From Ceratorhiza oryzae-sativae (taxonomy: Eukaryota > Basidiomycota > Agaricomycetes > Cantharellales > Ceratobasidiaceae), in contig JARWMV010000241.1 of assembly GCA_030998015.1 (NCBI GenBank), positions 186,001-250,000 of the forward strand: DNA of 64,000 nucleotides. The letters are read 5' to 3'. Numbering within the stretch: position 1 is the stretch's first letter; every line of letters starts with the position of its first letter. Below are positions 50,567-61,055 of this stretch, one piece after another. Both the position numbers and the translations under genes were made by a program. The notes under the pieces were generated by a model. The model was not told where the DNA came from. It made no database searches and saw nothing but the letters and a program-made list of their open reading frames with translations.

Positions 50567-51866
50567 TGTTACGGGTCAGGGTACACTTGAATATCTAGAG
50601 CTTAAGCAAATGTAGATATGTTAGTATACACTAATCGTACTCAATACTTCTTAGACTAGAGTAAGAAGGCTCAAAATAGTTGCAATGCAATCAAGTAACA
50701 CTCAAGGTAGTCTTAATCTTTCACAGTGTAAACTGACTAATTTATAGGTATAAAGAGCAAGACTACTATGGTCAGGTTCCCTTAGATATCTTAAATGTAG
50801 TTCAGCCCTAGTCGCTTGGACTAACTGATACTAATCTTAATACTAGGCTTAAGTGATAGCTTATAGGATAGATGGTGGGCTGCCTAATGTGTGTACTTCC
50901 TCAGCTACAGGTACTTAGATTTCCTCTAATAGCTGGTACTTAATGTCACGCTCTATCAGGCAATATTGTATCCTTATATATCTCTGTATATAAGATACAA
51001 TGTCTCAGACAGTATATAACTAATATGGTACTTTATTCCTCAGTACTAGTTATATAAGAAATCACACACAGGCAAGAGAAATAGAAAGAGAAAAGAAACC
51101 AATAACCAGTCTGGGTTGAGTAGAGGAGGTGGTCTGGAAGGGCCTCAGAGGAGGTCCTTTTATACCCTGAGGAGGGCATTCCAGAGCCAAATAGATACAT
51201 GCATGCCAGTGCGATCATCAAAAGAGGGTACTGCTATACTTGGGGTACACCCTAGCCCAGTATAGGATAAAAGAGTAAAGACAGGGTGTGGATTGAAGGC
51301 ATTGATGCATCTGAGACCTGCTATTGGCTTGTAGATCATATTATCATAGTATATACATGTAATGAATGGAGGCTACATCTCAGTGAGTCATAAAGTGAGC
51401 CAGAGAAGCTTCTAGATCAATTTGGGAAGCTCTCCTGACTCACTGGAGTCATTAGATCTTGATTGATGGTCCAGTAAGATTCTAATGATCTTCGGGCCAT
51501 TCCGGCGCGAGGATCCGGTGGATCGCGACGATCTTCGGGCAGCAGATACCGCCGAAGATTGGCTATCGATAGAGCACAAGATCGCTTTGATAGCGTAAGC
51601 GGTTGCCGAGATATGAGCGGTGCGATGTTGTAATCAATATCTCCTGATAAGAGGAAATATCGCAACCTCTGTATCTCTCTGAGATCTTATTGTAAAAACT
51701 TAATAAAATATGCGTTGGAGAGCGGGAATTTTGTACTATTTAATGAAACAGAAAATAGTACAATTCAGAGTGCATACAAATTCGAGTATTTCACAATTTA
51801 ATTACAGAGGCATCGCTTGTTGGCAGAGCAGACTAAAGTAATAGAAAATGTTAGTGATCCATAACA
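50567..51866 (-). mobile_element. Solo LTR 2 (1.3 kb)
   Basis: Minus strand begins TGTTATGG and ends CCGTAACA, nearly perfect terminal inverted repeats, and is flanked by GATTG (50562-50566 and 51867-51871). It contains a TATA-like GGTATAAAAGG and an AATAAAG further on, as expected in an LTR, and no retrotransposon genes. Its removal keeps the transposase frame. Confidence 0.85.
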
Positions 51867-52833
51867 GATTGTATGGTCTTTCCGAGTGCTACTAGACATT
51901 TTAGCCACTGTTTTAGCATGCGTCAAAGATTGTAATTTTAGACAGGCAAGACTAGCACCTAGTGCAGCATTTCTAGCATAACTAGCATTGAGTTTTTCAT
52001 CCAAAAGCTTGTTCGAAGTTTCAGCCAGGGACAATGCACTCCTACTAGCAGCTAATTCACGTAGTGCACAGTTTAATTCACCCTGGATTCTATAGCACTT
52101 GGCCTGCATGGTTCCAGTCAAGACTTGCAGTTTGGAACAAAGTGATTTAGCCCTAGAATCTGCCCATTGTGCATGCCTTTTTGTGTTTGATAAAGCAGCA
52201 CATTTATGCGCTTTAAGAAGTGTGTTATCGGAGTTTTCGGCTGAATTAATCAACCCTGGCATGCTTCCACAACGGCCTGCAACATTGATAGACTGCTGCT
52301 TATGCATATGACTTAACAGTGCAGTTGTTTGAACATCCTGAGCACCTGAACAACATTTTTTTGTGTTAGAATAACAAGATCTGGGCATCACAAGAAGTGG
52401 ATAAATGCAGTGATCAAGGAGCACAAAGACAGAAGGTTTGGAGAAATCAATTACATCACTGGTTCTGATCTTTGGATCACCTTTTTTGGCATGTTTTTTT
52501 GAACATGCTGATTGTTCCTTTTGAACCAACTGGCTCATCCGATAAGCATGATATAAAGTGCAATAGTACTTTGTTTCTTATGGTAAGAGATCCTTGGTTT
52601 TATATGCATAATGTGTCATTGTTTTAGCCTTATTCCATAGCCCAGAAGCCTTTTCCCAGTCAGGGGGTATTGTTTTTAAACCAACAATCTCTTCAAATGC
52701 GAGCAGGAAATTATATTACATTATGCTACTAAACACTAGGGCAACGCGCTCGGTCCACAAATGCTGAAACCATAAATACATACCCGCTTTTGGTAAGTGG
52801 CTGTGTGGGAGAAGATTTCCGCTCGATTAGCGT

Positions 52834-52875
52834 GGACACCGGCAACTGCCGTCCTCTATGTGGTTGCCGGTCCCC
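52834..52875. repeat. Right terminal hairpin of transposon 2
   Basis: Perfect 9-bp arms ACCGGCAAC / GTTGCCGGT plus outer GGAC/GTCC pairing. Confidence 0.8.
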
Positions 52876-52876
52876 A

Positions 52877-52883
52877 CTTGAAC
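52877..52883. repeat. Target-site duplication CTTGAAC (right)
   Basis: Matches 47401-47407 exactly. Confidence 0.9.
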
Positions 52884-53428
52884 GTAGCTTCCACATTTTC
52901 CGGCCGATCCGTGGATGAAATAAACGCGGCCGGCTCCCAGCAAGGCTTTATGCTCAACGAATGAGCTATGTCGAGAGTACCGTGGGTTAACCAAAAGTTC
53001 AAGAGGCGGTTCAAAATCATGAGAGAGCTCCCACCCTCCGCTATGACGAGCCGGAAGCTGCACGCGCGATGTATGTGTGGCTCGAGCCATTCAATTATCA
53101 TCCCCCAGGGGGCCCGCTCTAGAGAATTAGGTGGTCTCGTGTAATTTATATTTACAAAGTAAATATCGATATATGTTGGGGAGCCCTGGGTGCGGCCAAG
53201 AAGAAGCTGTGTCCACCAAGGAAATCTGGTTAGATCAATATCGATATGAGACCATAGGTTGGGTGCGCTAAGGGCGACATTCCTCCAATAGCTGCGGAAC
53301 GCGTTTATGTTGTCAAGCGAGAGCCAGTTCGTGTGACATTCATGCACGCAGTAGCACTTTGAGAGGGCGAAGATATAAGATAGAATTCCTGAGGGGGGTG
53401 CGTCGATCGTAGTAAGGTGTGGACGCAT
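52877..53428 (-). pseudogene. N-terminal half of the transposon-split F-box gene
   Basis: Starts MRPHLTTIDAPPSG at 53428, then an F-box-like segment (ILSYIFALSKCYC, ALSAPNLWSHIDIDLTRFP) closely resembling the intact gene at 56462-57844. The frame runs to ENVEATFK and then enters the transposon. With the half at 46619-47400 it makes a gene of about 445 codons, matching the 460-residue paralog. Confidence 0.8.
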
Positions 53429-53739
53429 GTCAAGTGTGTGCCTAGGTTCTCAGACATGTGGATAGTGGGTATTTCAAAGGAGTATTTTGCGCCTTTGGTG
53501 ATAGAGGTGGTGTGGTGCTGTTTGGCCATATCTCAGTTAGCGCTTGCTGCACACCACTCACACACCGGTCTTACACGTGCTTGGAAGCTCGCGACTCCCC
53601 CCGTACCAACTTTTCTAAATCATCGGCTAGAGTGTGCTGTCAAGTTAGCGAGATTGCGTCAGGGGTGTACCATTATCGTATACGGCTACATCCTGACGCG
53701 GAAGATTGCTTTCGCCTAACCATCGCCCTACCACCACAG

Positions 53740-55389
53740 ATGGAGGTCATGCCGAACATTCATTCCGCATTAAGCGACTGGAAATCCATGCGGACTCGGC
53801 TCACGAGCGCAGTGATGGCTTATTCATTCGCTTGCAATACTCTACTTGACCTTTGCGCGCACTCGTCGGACAAGCCGGCAGTCGAACGCACCCGTCTAGC
53901 AATTGATCAAGAGATCAGAACGCTCGAAGAAGAAGAACACCTGCTTCACAATCTTCGCATGTCTGTTGGAAAGCTCAGGAACAGGTCCACATCTTTGATT
54001 CCCATAAACTCGCTTCCGTCGGAAATCCTCGCTCGCGTCTTCGCCTTTACGGGTACGCACTATTGTTTGCAGGAGTTCAACCGACCCCATGGCATACCTC
54101 GTGAGCTTCCTTACTCGCACGGGGCTGTCTGCTACCATTGGCGCAAGTTCATTCTAAACACCCCAGAGTTGTGGTGGCATATCGATATTGGACCGCAAGT
54201 GCCACTGGGTGTAACCGAGCTTCTGCTTGAAAGGGCACAATCGAGCAACATATATGTGCATGCTTGTGGACTAACTGTCGAAATATACGGACGGTTAGGC
54301 TACGAACGTACTTCCTGGTGCAATGAAACGTGGCTCATCAACAAACTTGCTCCTTATGTTGATCGCATATACGCGATTGGCCTTATCTGCGAGTTTGGTT
54401 CGGGCGAAGTTTTAATAGACAAAATGTTAGGTTTTTGGCTCAACCACGGCAACAAGCACCTGTCTCGATTTCTATCTATATCACAATGCGATGTCACAAA
54501 ATCGGTGCTAGGCCCCGAAGTACATTCGTCGGAGTCTGCACAACTTATGCTCCAGACACTCTCAGGACTTCGTATGTATCATTTGGCGCCCACCTGGGAT
54601 ATATCGCTGTGCTCTGGGCTTGTGGAGCTTGAAATAGACCTCCGTCCGCACGGCCATGACAAACTCACTGGCCAAGCCACCAAGGGTTATATCATATCTA
54701 CCTATGATCTGACTCGTGTTCTTGCCGCTAGTCCGAGCATCAAGGTTCTGGTCCTTTTGGGAAATGTTGAAATCGTCCAGACTGCTGGCTGGTGTCCTTC
54801 CACCCCAACTCCACTCGAGCACCTAAGAGTGTTGAACATACAACTGCCTGAAGACAGCCTGGAGCAACTTTTATCGTTGGCCAGGTTACCAAGGTTTTCC
54901 AGCGACCTCTCTGTATGCCTCCAGATACATAGCGAGGAAATAGGAGGCACCCTGTCGAGCTTTCTTAGTGGTTTCCCCGTTACTACATTACATCTTATTG
55001 GCAACTACTTCCAGTGCCCGTCGCTTCCAGTACTTTTCCCTTTCCTACGTATCCTGGCGTTCGAACATCTGGACCCTTTTGAGGAGGCTCCCGGTACAAA
55101 AGACCTGATAGCCAGCGGGCTAAACGCATTCGGCGCTCGTCAAACTCAGCTCATCCTTGTAGACGGCCCATGCTCAGGGGAGATTGCAGGTAAATTCGCC
55201 AGTCGAACAGGTATTCAAAACGTGCGCTTGGACTACTCTCAAAATTCAATCCAACACTTCAACAGTCGACCTAGCATCTGGGCACGAGCTCGAGAATACC
55301 TCCTAGAAAATCATCCAGGAGTGGATTGTAGGATGACAACCAATTTTATACGCGGACAAGCCTACTACAGAGATAATCGCAGGCGGTGA
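53740..55389 (+). CDS. F-box-like protein (F-box plus LRR-like C-terminal region)
   Basis: A single open frame of 549 residues starting at MEVMPNIHSA; the frame extends further upstream but nothing there looks conserved. An N-terminal coiled coil (about residues 20-85, RTLEEEEHLLHNLR) precedes an F-box (INSLPSEILARVFAFTGTHY, then VCYHWRKFILNTPELWWHID). The rest is a long leucine-rich region of the kind found in Agaricomycete F-box proteins. Expected role: substrate adaptor of SCF ubiquitin ligases. A truncated duplicate lies at 39917-41400. Confidence 0.8.
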   Translation: MEVMPNIHSALSDWKSMRTRLTSAVMAYSFACNTLLDLCAHSSDKPAVERTRLAIDQEIRTLEEEEHLLHNLRMSVGKLRNRSTSLIPINSLPSEILARVFAFTGTHYCLQEFNRPHGIPRELPYSHGAVCYHWRKFILNTPELWWHIDIGPQVPLGVTELLLERAQSSNIYVHACGLTVEIYGRLGYERTSWCNETWLINKLAPYVDRIYAIGLICEFGSGEVLIDKMLGFWLNHGNKHLSRFLSISQCDVTKSVLGPEVHSSESAQLMLQTLSGLRMYHLAPTWDISLCSGLVELEIDLRPHGHDKLTGQATKGYIISTYDLTRVLAASPSIKVLVLLGNVEIVQTAGWCPSTPTPLEHLRVLNIQLPEDSLEQLLSLARLPRFSSDLSVCLQIHSEEIGGTLSSFLSGFPVTTLHLIGNYFQCPSLPVLFPFLRILAFEHLDPFEEAPGTKDLIASGLNAFGARQTQLILVDGPCSGEIAGKFASRTGIQNVRLDYSQNSIQHFNSRPSIWARAREYLLENHPGVDCRMTTNFIRGQAYYRDNRRR

Positions 55390-56461
55390 TCTTTGAATAA
55401 TGTCTTTGTTGTATGACAAAGAGCCGCGCGACGAGGGTGCCCGATACTTTGTACGCGTCGACTATATTTTCGGTTTTCTCGCACATAAATAAATATACAA
55501 GCCTACTAGAGGCAATCTGTAGCAGAAACTGCCGCTATGTTGTCTCTAATGATATGGTATATATGCACCCCGCCTGAGGTGTACCTACAGCAAGCTCGAA
55601 GACTGTATGCATCGTCCAAGGGTTCCCAAATACCGGACTAAACCACCTGGAGGATATCATCCATATTCGTGCTTGTGATCGCAGGCAGCGGAGTGGCTCC
55701 ATGGTTACTGCCGCCGACTGCAGGTTTGAATTCAAGGGGTGATACTTTTTGATTGGGACCGCATCGAAGTCATTAGTTGGGGGATTTGCGGATGAATTGA
55801 CTATGACTACATCCGGTATGCCATCGATCGATCGAGTTGGGTCAATAGCTATGTGTGAACCACATGCACGGAATGTTCGCATGAATCAGACCTTGTAGTT
55901 TGGCCCCCAGACCTAACAAGATACCCCAAACCGGCATGAAAAGTTCTCAGCTAACCGCCTGAACAATTCGTCCCAGAAAAGCCACCAAAACTTCAAAGTT
56001 AGCACGCTTATATTCCGTACGTGTGCTTCGCGCGGTAGCTCACTACACCCCCACGGTCTTTCAAATTTTACACAGCTATATACGAGCTAGCACATGCCTT
56101 TTGCTTTACTTGACAAGCTAGAATATCCTTCTCACTTTCCCAACCCAAATTCACTCTCAAAGCTTCCTTTCGACCTGTTCTAACTTGTCTGATTTTAAAG
56201 CAACTGACGCCGACACTCCCCTGCCCACCCGTATTTATCATGGCGCTAGGTTTCTCGTATCACCAATTTACATTCCGTTTCATCGGCCAAACATGTCTTC
56301 CGTTGACGACATGGGTACATTAGCAGCCATGTCGCTCCTTTTGCCGTTGATTATACTGGACTCAATTCTCAACTATGAGCCTTTGAGGGCCTTCAACGGC
56401 TGTTTGTTGTCCAGCGTGATATTTGAGATGGCTCAATTTAAGTACATCATTTGTGTATCTA
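55390..56461. other. Intergenic, no gene seen
   Basis: A minus-strand frame at 55535-55882 looks moderately protein-like but has no partner exons or recognisable family. Confidence 0.35.
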
Positions 56462-57844
56462 TCACCAAGAGAAATACCCAGGTGTCGTATCTGGCTCTTC
56501 ATCCAAGACATGATACACACAGTTAGGGAAGGTCAATGACAGTGACCTTTGCAAATATCCCGCACAGGCGGTGGGTTCGTTCCCACGGTGGTTCACCTGA
56601 CAACCATGAAGTGTAAGAGTTTGAATCTGCAAAGAACGCATAAGATGCTCTAAGCTATAGAGCGACACCCTGCATCTTTTCACAATTACGTTGGGCATGC
56701 AAACTGCGAGCGAATTATCTTTGTCTTCCGTCTGCTTCATGCGGGATATATCACTCCCAGACAGTTCGAGAGTGGAAACAGATGAGCCCCTCAACAAAAG
56801 CAACAACATACCCGTTTCCACTGCGGTACCCCCAGTAATCAGATTAAGTGTGCCAATTCGGGATCGTGCTACAAATGTCTGAAGATATCCCCAATGTATC
56901 TTATTTGCGCCAACTATGAACAGGGCCTTGAGAGCATCGGTTGCATTTGAAACGCGAATTAATGGTAAAAGATGTGCCAAACTCTCGGGACCCATGGTGC
57001 GCAGGTTGAGATAGTTCAAATCGTCCAGTAGTACCGAAGCAGTCGGTTCATAGCCTAACGTTGGTGACATGTCAAGACCTCCTAGCGTTAAACTAGTCAA
57101 GTGAGGATTTGCAGAGAGGAGGTTGGCGGCTTGTGAGGTGGAGAGTGACTGCCGACAGGACTTTTTGAACCTGATATAAAGCTCTGTCAGACCGCGATAC
57201 GCGTTTGAGTCCCACGGTATTCGCACGTCTCGGAGTCGAAGGCCAACAAGCGAGGCCAACATGGCTTCAATATTTTTCGGCTGGCTATTCACTGCTAGTT
57301 CGTTTGGCCTCACAGAGGATAAGAGTTGACCAAACTTTGGGTAAACCACGGCCAAAGATTGAGCTAAATCAGGATTGCCGTGATGCAGCCACATGTGTAT
57401 GATGGAACTGAACAACAAGACAGCGCTGTCGTTTGCGGTCCCGATCATACTGATACTACACACCCGATGGATGTGTGAATTGAGCCACTGAGTTGGCATC
57501 TCTCGGGTGAGAGAGCTCATGTATCTCCACGAAGATTCACCCCCGTCCTTGGGCTCATGTAGATGGATGTGTATGGGTGCATCTTTAGTGCGATCGAGAA
57601 GAAGAAGCGTCCAGTTGGGGAATGCGACCGGGTCGATGTCAATGTGAGACCATAGACTGGGGATGTTGACGACGATCTGCCTCCAATAACTACACACAGA
57701 TGATACGCTGTTGAGTCGCCGCGATCTAGGCTTATAATCATAGACGCAATAGCCCTTTGAGAGCGCAAAAATTTGCGTGAGCATCTCGAGAGGCAGCTTG
57801 TTGATTTTCGCGACGTTTGCTGGCATGCTCGGAGTTGCAGACAT
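56462..57844 (-). CDS. F-box-like protein
   Basis: Intronless, 460 residues. The F-box occupies about residues 14-60 (INKLPLEMLTQIFALSKGYC, VCSYWRQIVVNIPSLWSHID), followed by leucine-rich repeats (LTSLTLGGLDMS, VSTLELSGSDISRMK, IQTLTLHGC). The only fully intact member of its subtype here; the split gene at 46619-53428 is its closest paralog. Likely SCF substrate receptor. Confidence 0.82.
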   Translation of the reverse strand: MSATPSMPANVAKINKLPLEMLTQIFALSKGYCVYDYKPRSRRLNSVSSVCSYWRQIVVNIPSLWSHIDIDPVAFPNWTLLLLDRTKDAPIHIHLHEPKDGGESSWRYMSSLTREMPTQWLNSHIHRVCSISMIGTANDSAVLLFSSIIHMWLHHGNPDLAQSLAVVYPKFGQLLSSVRPNELAVNSQPKNIEAMLASLVGLRLRDVRIPWDSNAYRGLTELYIRFKKSCRQSLSTSQAANLLSANPHLTSLTLGGLDMSPTLGYEPTASVLLDDLNYLNLRTMGPESLAHLLPLIRVSNATDALKALFIVGANKIHWGYLQTFVARSRIGTLNLITGGTAVETGMLLLLLRGSSVSTLELSGSDISRMKQTEDKDNSLAVCMPNVIVKRCRVSLYSLEHLMRSLQIQTLTLHGCQVNHRGNEPTACAGYLQRSLSLTFPNCVYHVLDEEPDTTPGYFSW

Positions 57845-58070
57845 GTGTCTGGGTGTTGTAACGTGCTAAGTGGGACTATGGTGGCTGGAAACACGCTGCC
57901 AGGAACCCTAAATCCTCGTCTAAGGGACAGCGCTGTTCGCTGACAACATCACAAGTGACTTTGCGAGCCATTTTCAGTCTGTCGTTACGACATTTATCAT
58001 GTATATGCGTGTAATTAAGCGATTCATACTATTTTATTGAAAATTACGCTCCAATAATGGCATGTTCAAT

Positions 58071-59511
58071 TCACTCTAGCTGCCTGAGCCCATAAGATGT
58101 CACTATTGATGGTGTTGAACCAAAACAAGGAAACAAGGAAGTTGCGCGATTATCAGAAACAGTACATCGCAAGCTCGGATGTGCCTTGACCAAATCTGCT
58201 CGCAGTTCCTCCATCGTTTGAATTTTTCGAACTATTCGAGCTGGATACATGGTACAGTTCTCGAAACATAAACATTGAATCATATGGCGATTGATGAGTA
58301 CCTCCAAAGCTGTGGTATGAACTTGACAGGACACTAACACGACGTTTGGCGTGCATGGGATATGTGCTGCAAGCTCGAGACCAATGCTTTGTGGCTTGTG
58401 GATGTAAAATCTTTTGAGGACCAAGGTTTTGATAGAGAGAGGGAGGACGTTGAATAATACGGCTTGGGCCGCACGATCAGTCCCCTCCCAAACACAGGAT
58501 AGATTCACTACATGAGAGCGGGATAAAAAGCGCTTGACCTGATTGCCACTGTGTAAGCCCCAACCTTGAGAGCCACCTTCGTGTTTGGCACATGATCTGA
58601 GATAGTTATCAACGGAAGTAGCAAGCTCGAATCGTCGAGCTCCATGTCATATATATTCAGAATCTCTAGGCAGTTCATTGTGACAGGGGCAAGCAAATTC
58701 CAGCCCTTCGTTTCGGTGACAGCTAAAGAATGTAAATGTAGCTCCACGAGTTTGGGACTTGCGCAAAGGACGTCCATAAATTGCACGGTAGATATGGGCA
58801 TGCCCGGCTTGCTAATACGTAGGTATACTAGATTGCGATAGGCGCTGCAACTCCAAGGTAGGGATACACCATGCAAGTCCAGCTTTCGGATTTGACTCAG
58901 ACCTCTTCCCCATTTCTGGACCGATGTGAATGGGATAATGGAAGTTCTTCTGTCGGAAGTAATTCGATCGACCACAACTGCCACGAGTGTACGAGAAGAG
59001 CTTTGGGTATAGCCATAGTCCCCCCATAAAGCCACATTTCGAACAAGGCTGTATTAAAGCTTCCCCACTCGTATGAGACAATGTCAAGGGTGCCAACGCG
59101 GTGCATATGTGGACCGAGTATTGAAATTTCCTCGAACCGTTGGGATGAACGGTCGTCGCTCGGTTCTTCATCCGATTCTTCATCATTCTGAGGTTCAAAG
59201 AAATGCAAATGGATCGGAATGTCTTTGGATCGTTGGATCAGCAACCTTGTCAAATCGAGAGGAGTGGTAGGTCCTATATCGACATGCCGCCAGAGGCTTG
59301 GTGTGCTGACTATGATCTGATGCCAGTAACTGCAGACGAGGATGGTGTTGTGGAAAATGACCTTGTTTTTAGAGACATGACAATTAAACTCGTTCGAAAG
59401 CACGAATATGCGAACAAGTATCTCCCAAGGGAGCCGATTGACATGAGCCGGCGGCAGGGCACTATCGCACATCATCCGGCCGTTTGAGGCCTCTGTAAAT
59501 TTGTCGGACAT
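58071..59511 (-). CDS. F-box-like protein, interrupted by two single-base losses
   Basis: Starts MSDKFTEAS at 59511; F-box VNRLPWEILVRIFVLSNEFN then VCSYWHQIIVSTPSLWRHVD. A leucine-rich region continues (LDLHGVSLPWSCSAYRNL; LSIKTLVLKRFYIH) to the stop at 58071. Continuity needs one added base near 58930 and one near 58550, giving about 480 residues in line with neighbours. Either a real gene hit by assembly errors or a young pseudogene. Confidence 0.65.
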
Positions 59512-59711
59512 ACGACCCAATCGCTAGCGTGGAGCTCAAATGATGTGACTTGTTCCGAAGCTATCGCGGTTAGCGTGCGATCTCATTGGGCGCTTCGGCC
59601 CCGAAAGACCACCTGGGGATAAACTAAGCGCCGGCGCAATGACTCAATAATGAGCGAGTCGATATAAGGCGCAAGTGGCAACCAGGAAGAGATCATCTGT
59701 ATTATCCTACT

Positions 59712-60817
59712 ATGAGCTCATTCGCATCTACAATCCGCTCAGATACTGCCTTGGAGGCCTCGGTCGACTCCTGTTGCCAAACTCGCACTGCGGTGTCAAT
59801 CCCGTGGCTCTACTGCCGTCTCCCTCGTCGTGGGAGTCACCAATTCTACCATCTTCGCCATCGCCGTCATTGTCGCCATCACCAATTCCGTCAGGTCTCA
59901 ACGACTTTGAATGGATTGGGTTCCTTCCTCGGTGTCCAGCCAATTTGGTTATCCTTACTCAAGACACATCGGAAAGATGGTTTGTGCACCGAGAAATCCT
60001 CAAGTTCACCCAATCAGAAGAGCTATCACAGCTGGCCGAATGTGCCACAGCTACTGTCCACCTTGAAGTCCCAGCCGGAGCCACTCGGTCGCTGCTGGAA
60101 TGGATATACCCACATACATCCATGCGCATCACCAACTTTGACGGGCTCGACGCTGCGTTCTTCGTGGCCACAAAATACAAGCTTGACGCGATGCGCGACT
60201 CCTTGAGAGCCCTATTCGATCAACCGGACTGTCCGGTGAGAATCCGTGCGGACCCCATTCGCGCATATAGCATAGCATCCAAATACGGGTTTCGGTCCGA
60301 TGCACAGGAGGCCGCCAAGCTGGCGGTAGGTAGGATAGATCTGACGAATTCTTGGTCGCAGGAAAAGCTTTCCAGGAGCGGGGTCAATCAGGAGTGTGCG
60401 TTTCGGCTGGTGCAGCGGCAGTTGGCCTGGGAGAACGCGTTGACGGATGTGCTGTTGAAGAGACCTCTCGAATTTGGGTGTGAATGGGCCCATAACCTAC
60501 TACCGGGGGAGAGGGACGGGGAGATGGGGCGGCTGGGCTGCGACAGGTGTGTGGATAGGACACGGATCGGGTCCCCTGTGGGATTACTCGATTGGCAGAT
60601 AAAATGGGTCACGCAACTCCACGGACGGCTGAGTTGCACACCACTCGAAAAATGCAACTACATGTTTGAGCCAGAGTATGTACTTCGCTCGTTGGGTGCG
60701 GAATGTGAGGGGTGTGTGGTGTCTGTAATATGCAACCCACGGGCAGCGGAGGGGTGGATGAAGTGGATGCGGCAGCCTTTGTATGAGTCGTGGAAACAAA
60801 TCTTCGATGCGGTGTAG
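59712..60817 (+). CDS. BTB/POZ domain protein
   Basis: The first ATG (59712, MSSFASTIRSDTALEAS) is in a different frame from the main body, which is open from 59675 without an ATG. One base lost between about 59780 and 59810 would join them. The body holds a Ser/Pro-rich linker, a BTB domain (ANLVILTQDTSERWFVHREI, VPAGATRSLLEWIY, ALDAAFFVATKYKLDA-like core) and a C-terminal helical region with several Cys. Such fungal BTB proteins are typically CUL3 adaptors or transcriptional cofactors; function unknown. Confidence 0.75.
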
Positions 60818-61055
60818 GTAGGAAGGTGAGGTGGTATTTGTACTAATAAAGTGTTCGAATTTGTAGTTGGACATTTGGCTGTGGTTGTATGCGTCTATGA
60901 ATGGATTTGAGCAGAGGCGTCAGGGCTTTTCAGGGTCCCGCCCGCCAGCCTGAGTCCACAGCCGCTCCTTGCCAACCAGATTGCTGCGCCTGCAGATCGT
61001 TTATTGTGGCAACAGCAAAAGTCAGCCTGGGTTGTTCTCCTACTCGACGTCGACG

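Larger units (their letters stand above)
47594..52538 (-). pseudogene. Transposase-like gene of transposon 2, interrupted by two solo LTRs
   Basis: Read from 52538 downwards: Lys/Cys-rich N-terminus and coiled coil, LTR insertion, a block SARSVS-TGA-IVLEGLVQVQ (near 50250), CGDGTGIKNQQHKAR (near 50110), TDHASDQ (near 49835), CCMHKELNAVKGG (near 49500), LTR insertion, AMAAAWK, GGVKLMSLAG and NNKNDKVGQQD (near 48900-48960), FPDTSNTRYGSH (near 48765), then an intact 384-codon frame (48748-47594) with a coiled-coil C-terminus. Frame is restored across both LTRs after removing one copy of each duplication. One in-frame TGA follows SARSVS. Probable transposase of an unnamed family; catalytic role inferred from conserved D-G/S-T and D-H-A motifs only. 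Confidence 0.75.
47408..52876 (-). mobile_element. DNA transposon 2 with palindromic inverted ends, inserted in an F-box gene
   Basis: 5,469 bp. Terminal inverted repeats TGGGGACCGGCAGCC and TGGGGACCGGCAACC (14/15), flanked on both sides by CTTGAAC (7-bp duplication). Each end also folds into a hairpin (47411-47440 and 52834-52875). Two solo LTRs (49110-49485, 50567-51866) are nested inside; removing them leaves about 3.78 kb, similar to transposon 1. It carries one large minus-strand transposase-like gene of the same family. The flanking F-box homology resumes across the removed element, which proves it is an insertion. Confidence 0.9.

Noticed and set aside
47408..52876. Helitron, because of a hairpin near one end
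   Set aside because: Hairpins are at both ends within inverted repeats and there is a 7-bp target duplication; Helitrons have neither, and no Rep/helicase frame is present.
55535..55882. Minus-strand hypothetical gene
   Set aside because: No start context, splice partners or family evidence; left as intergenic.
59675..59711. GTG start (MATRKRSS) for the BTB protein
   Set aside because: Non-ATG starts are unlikely here; a one-base loss joining the ATG frame at 59712 to the body is simpler.
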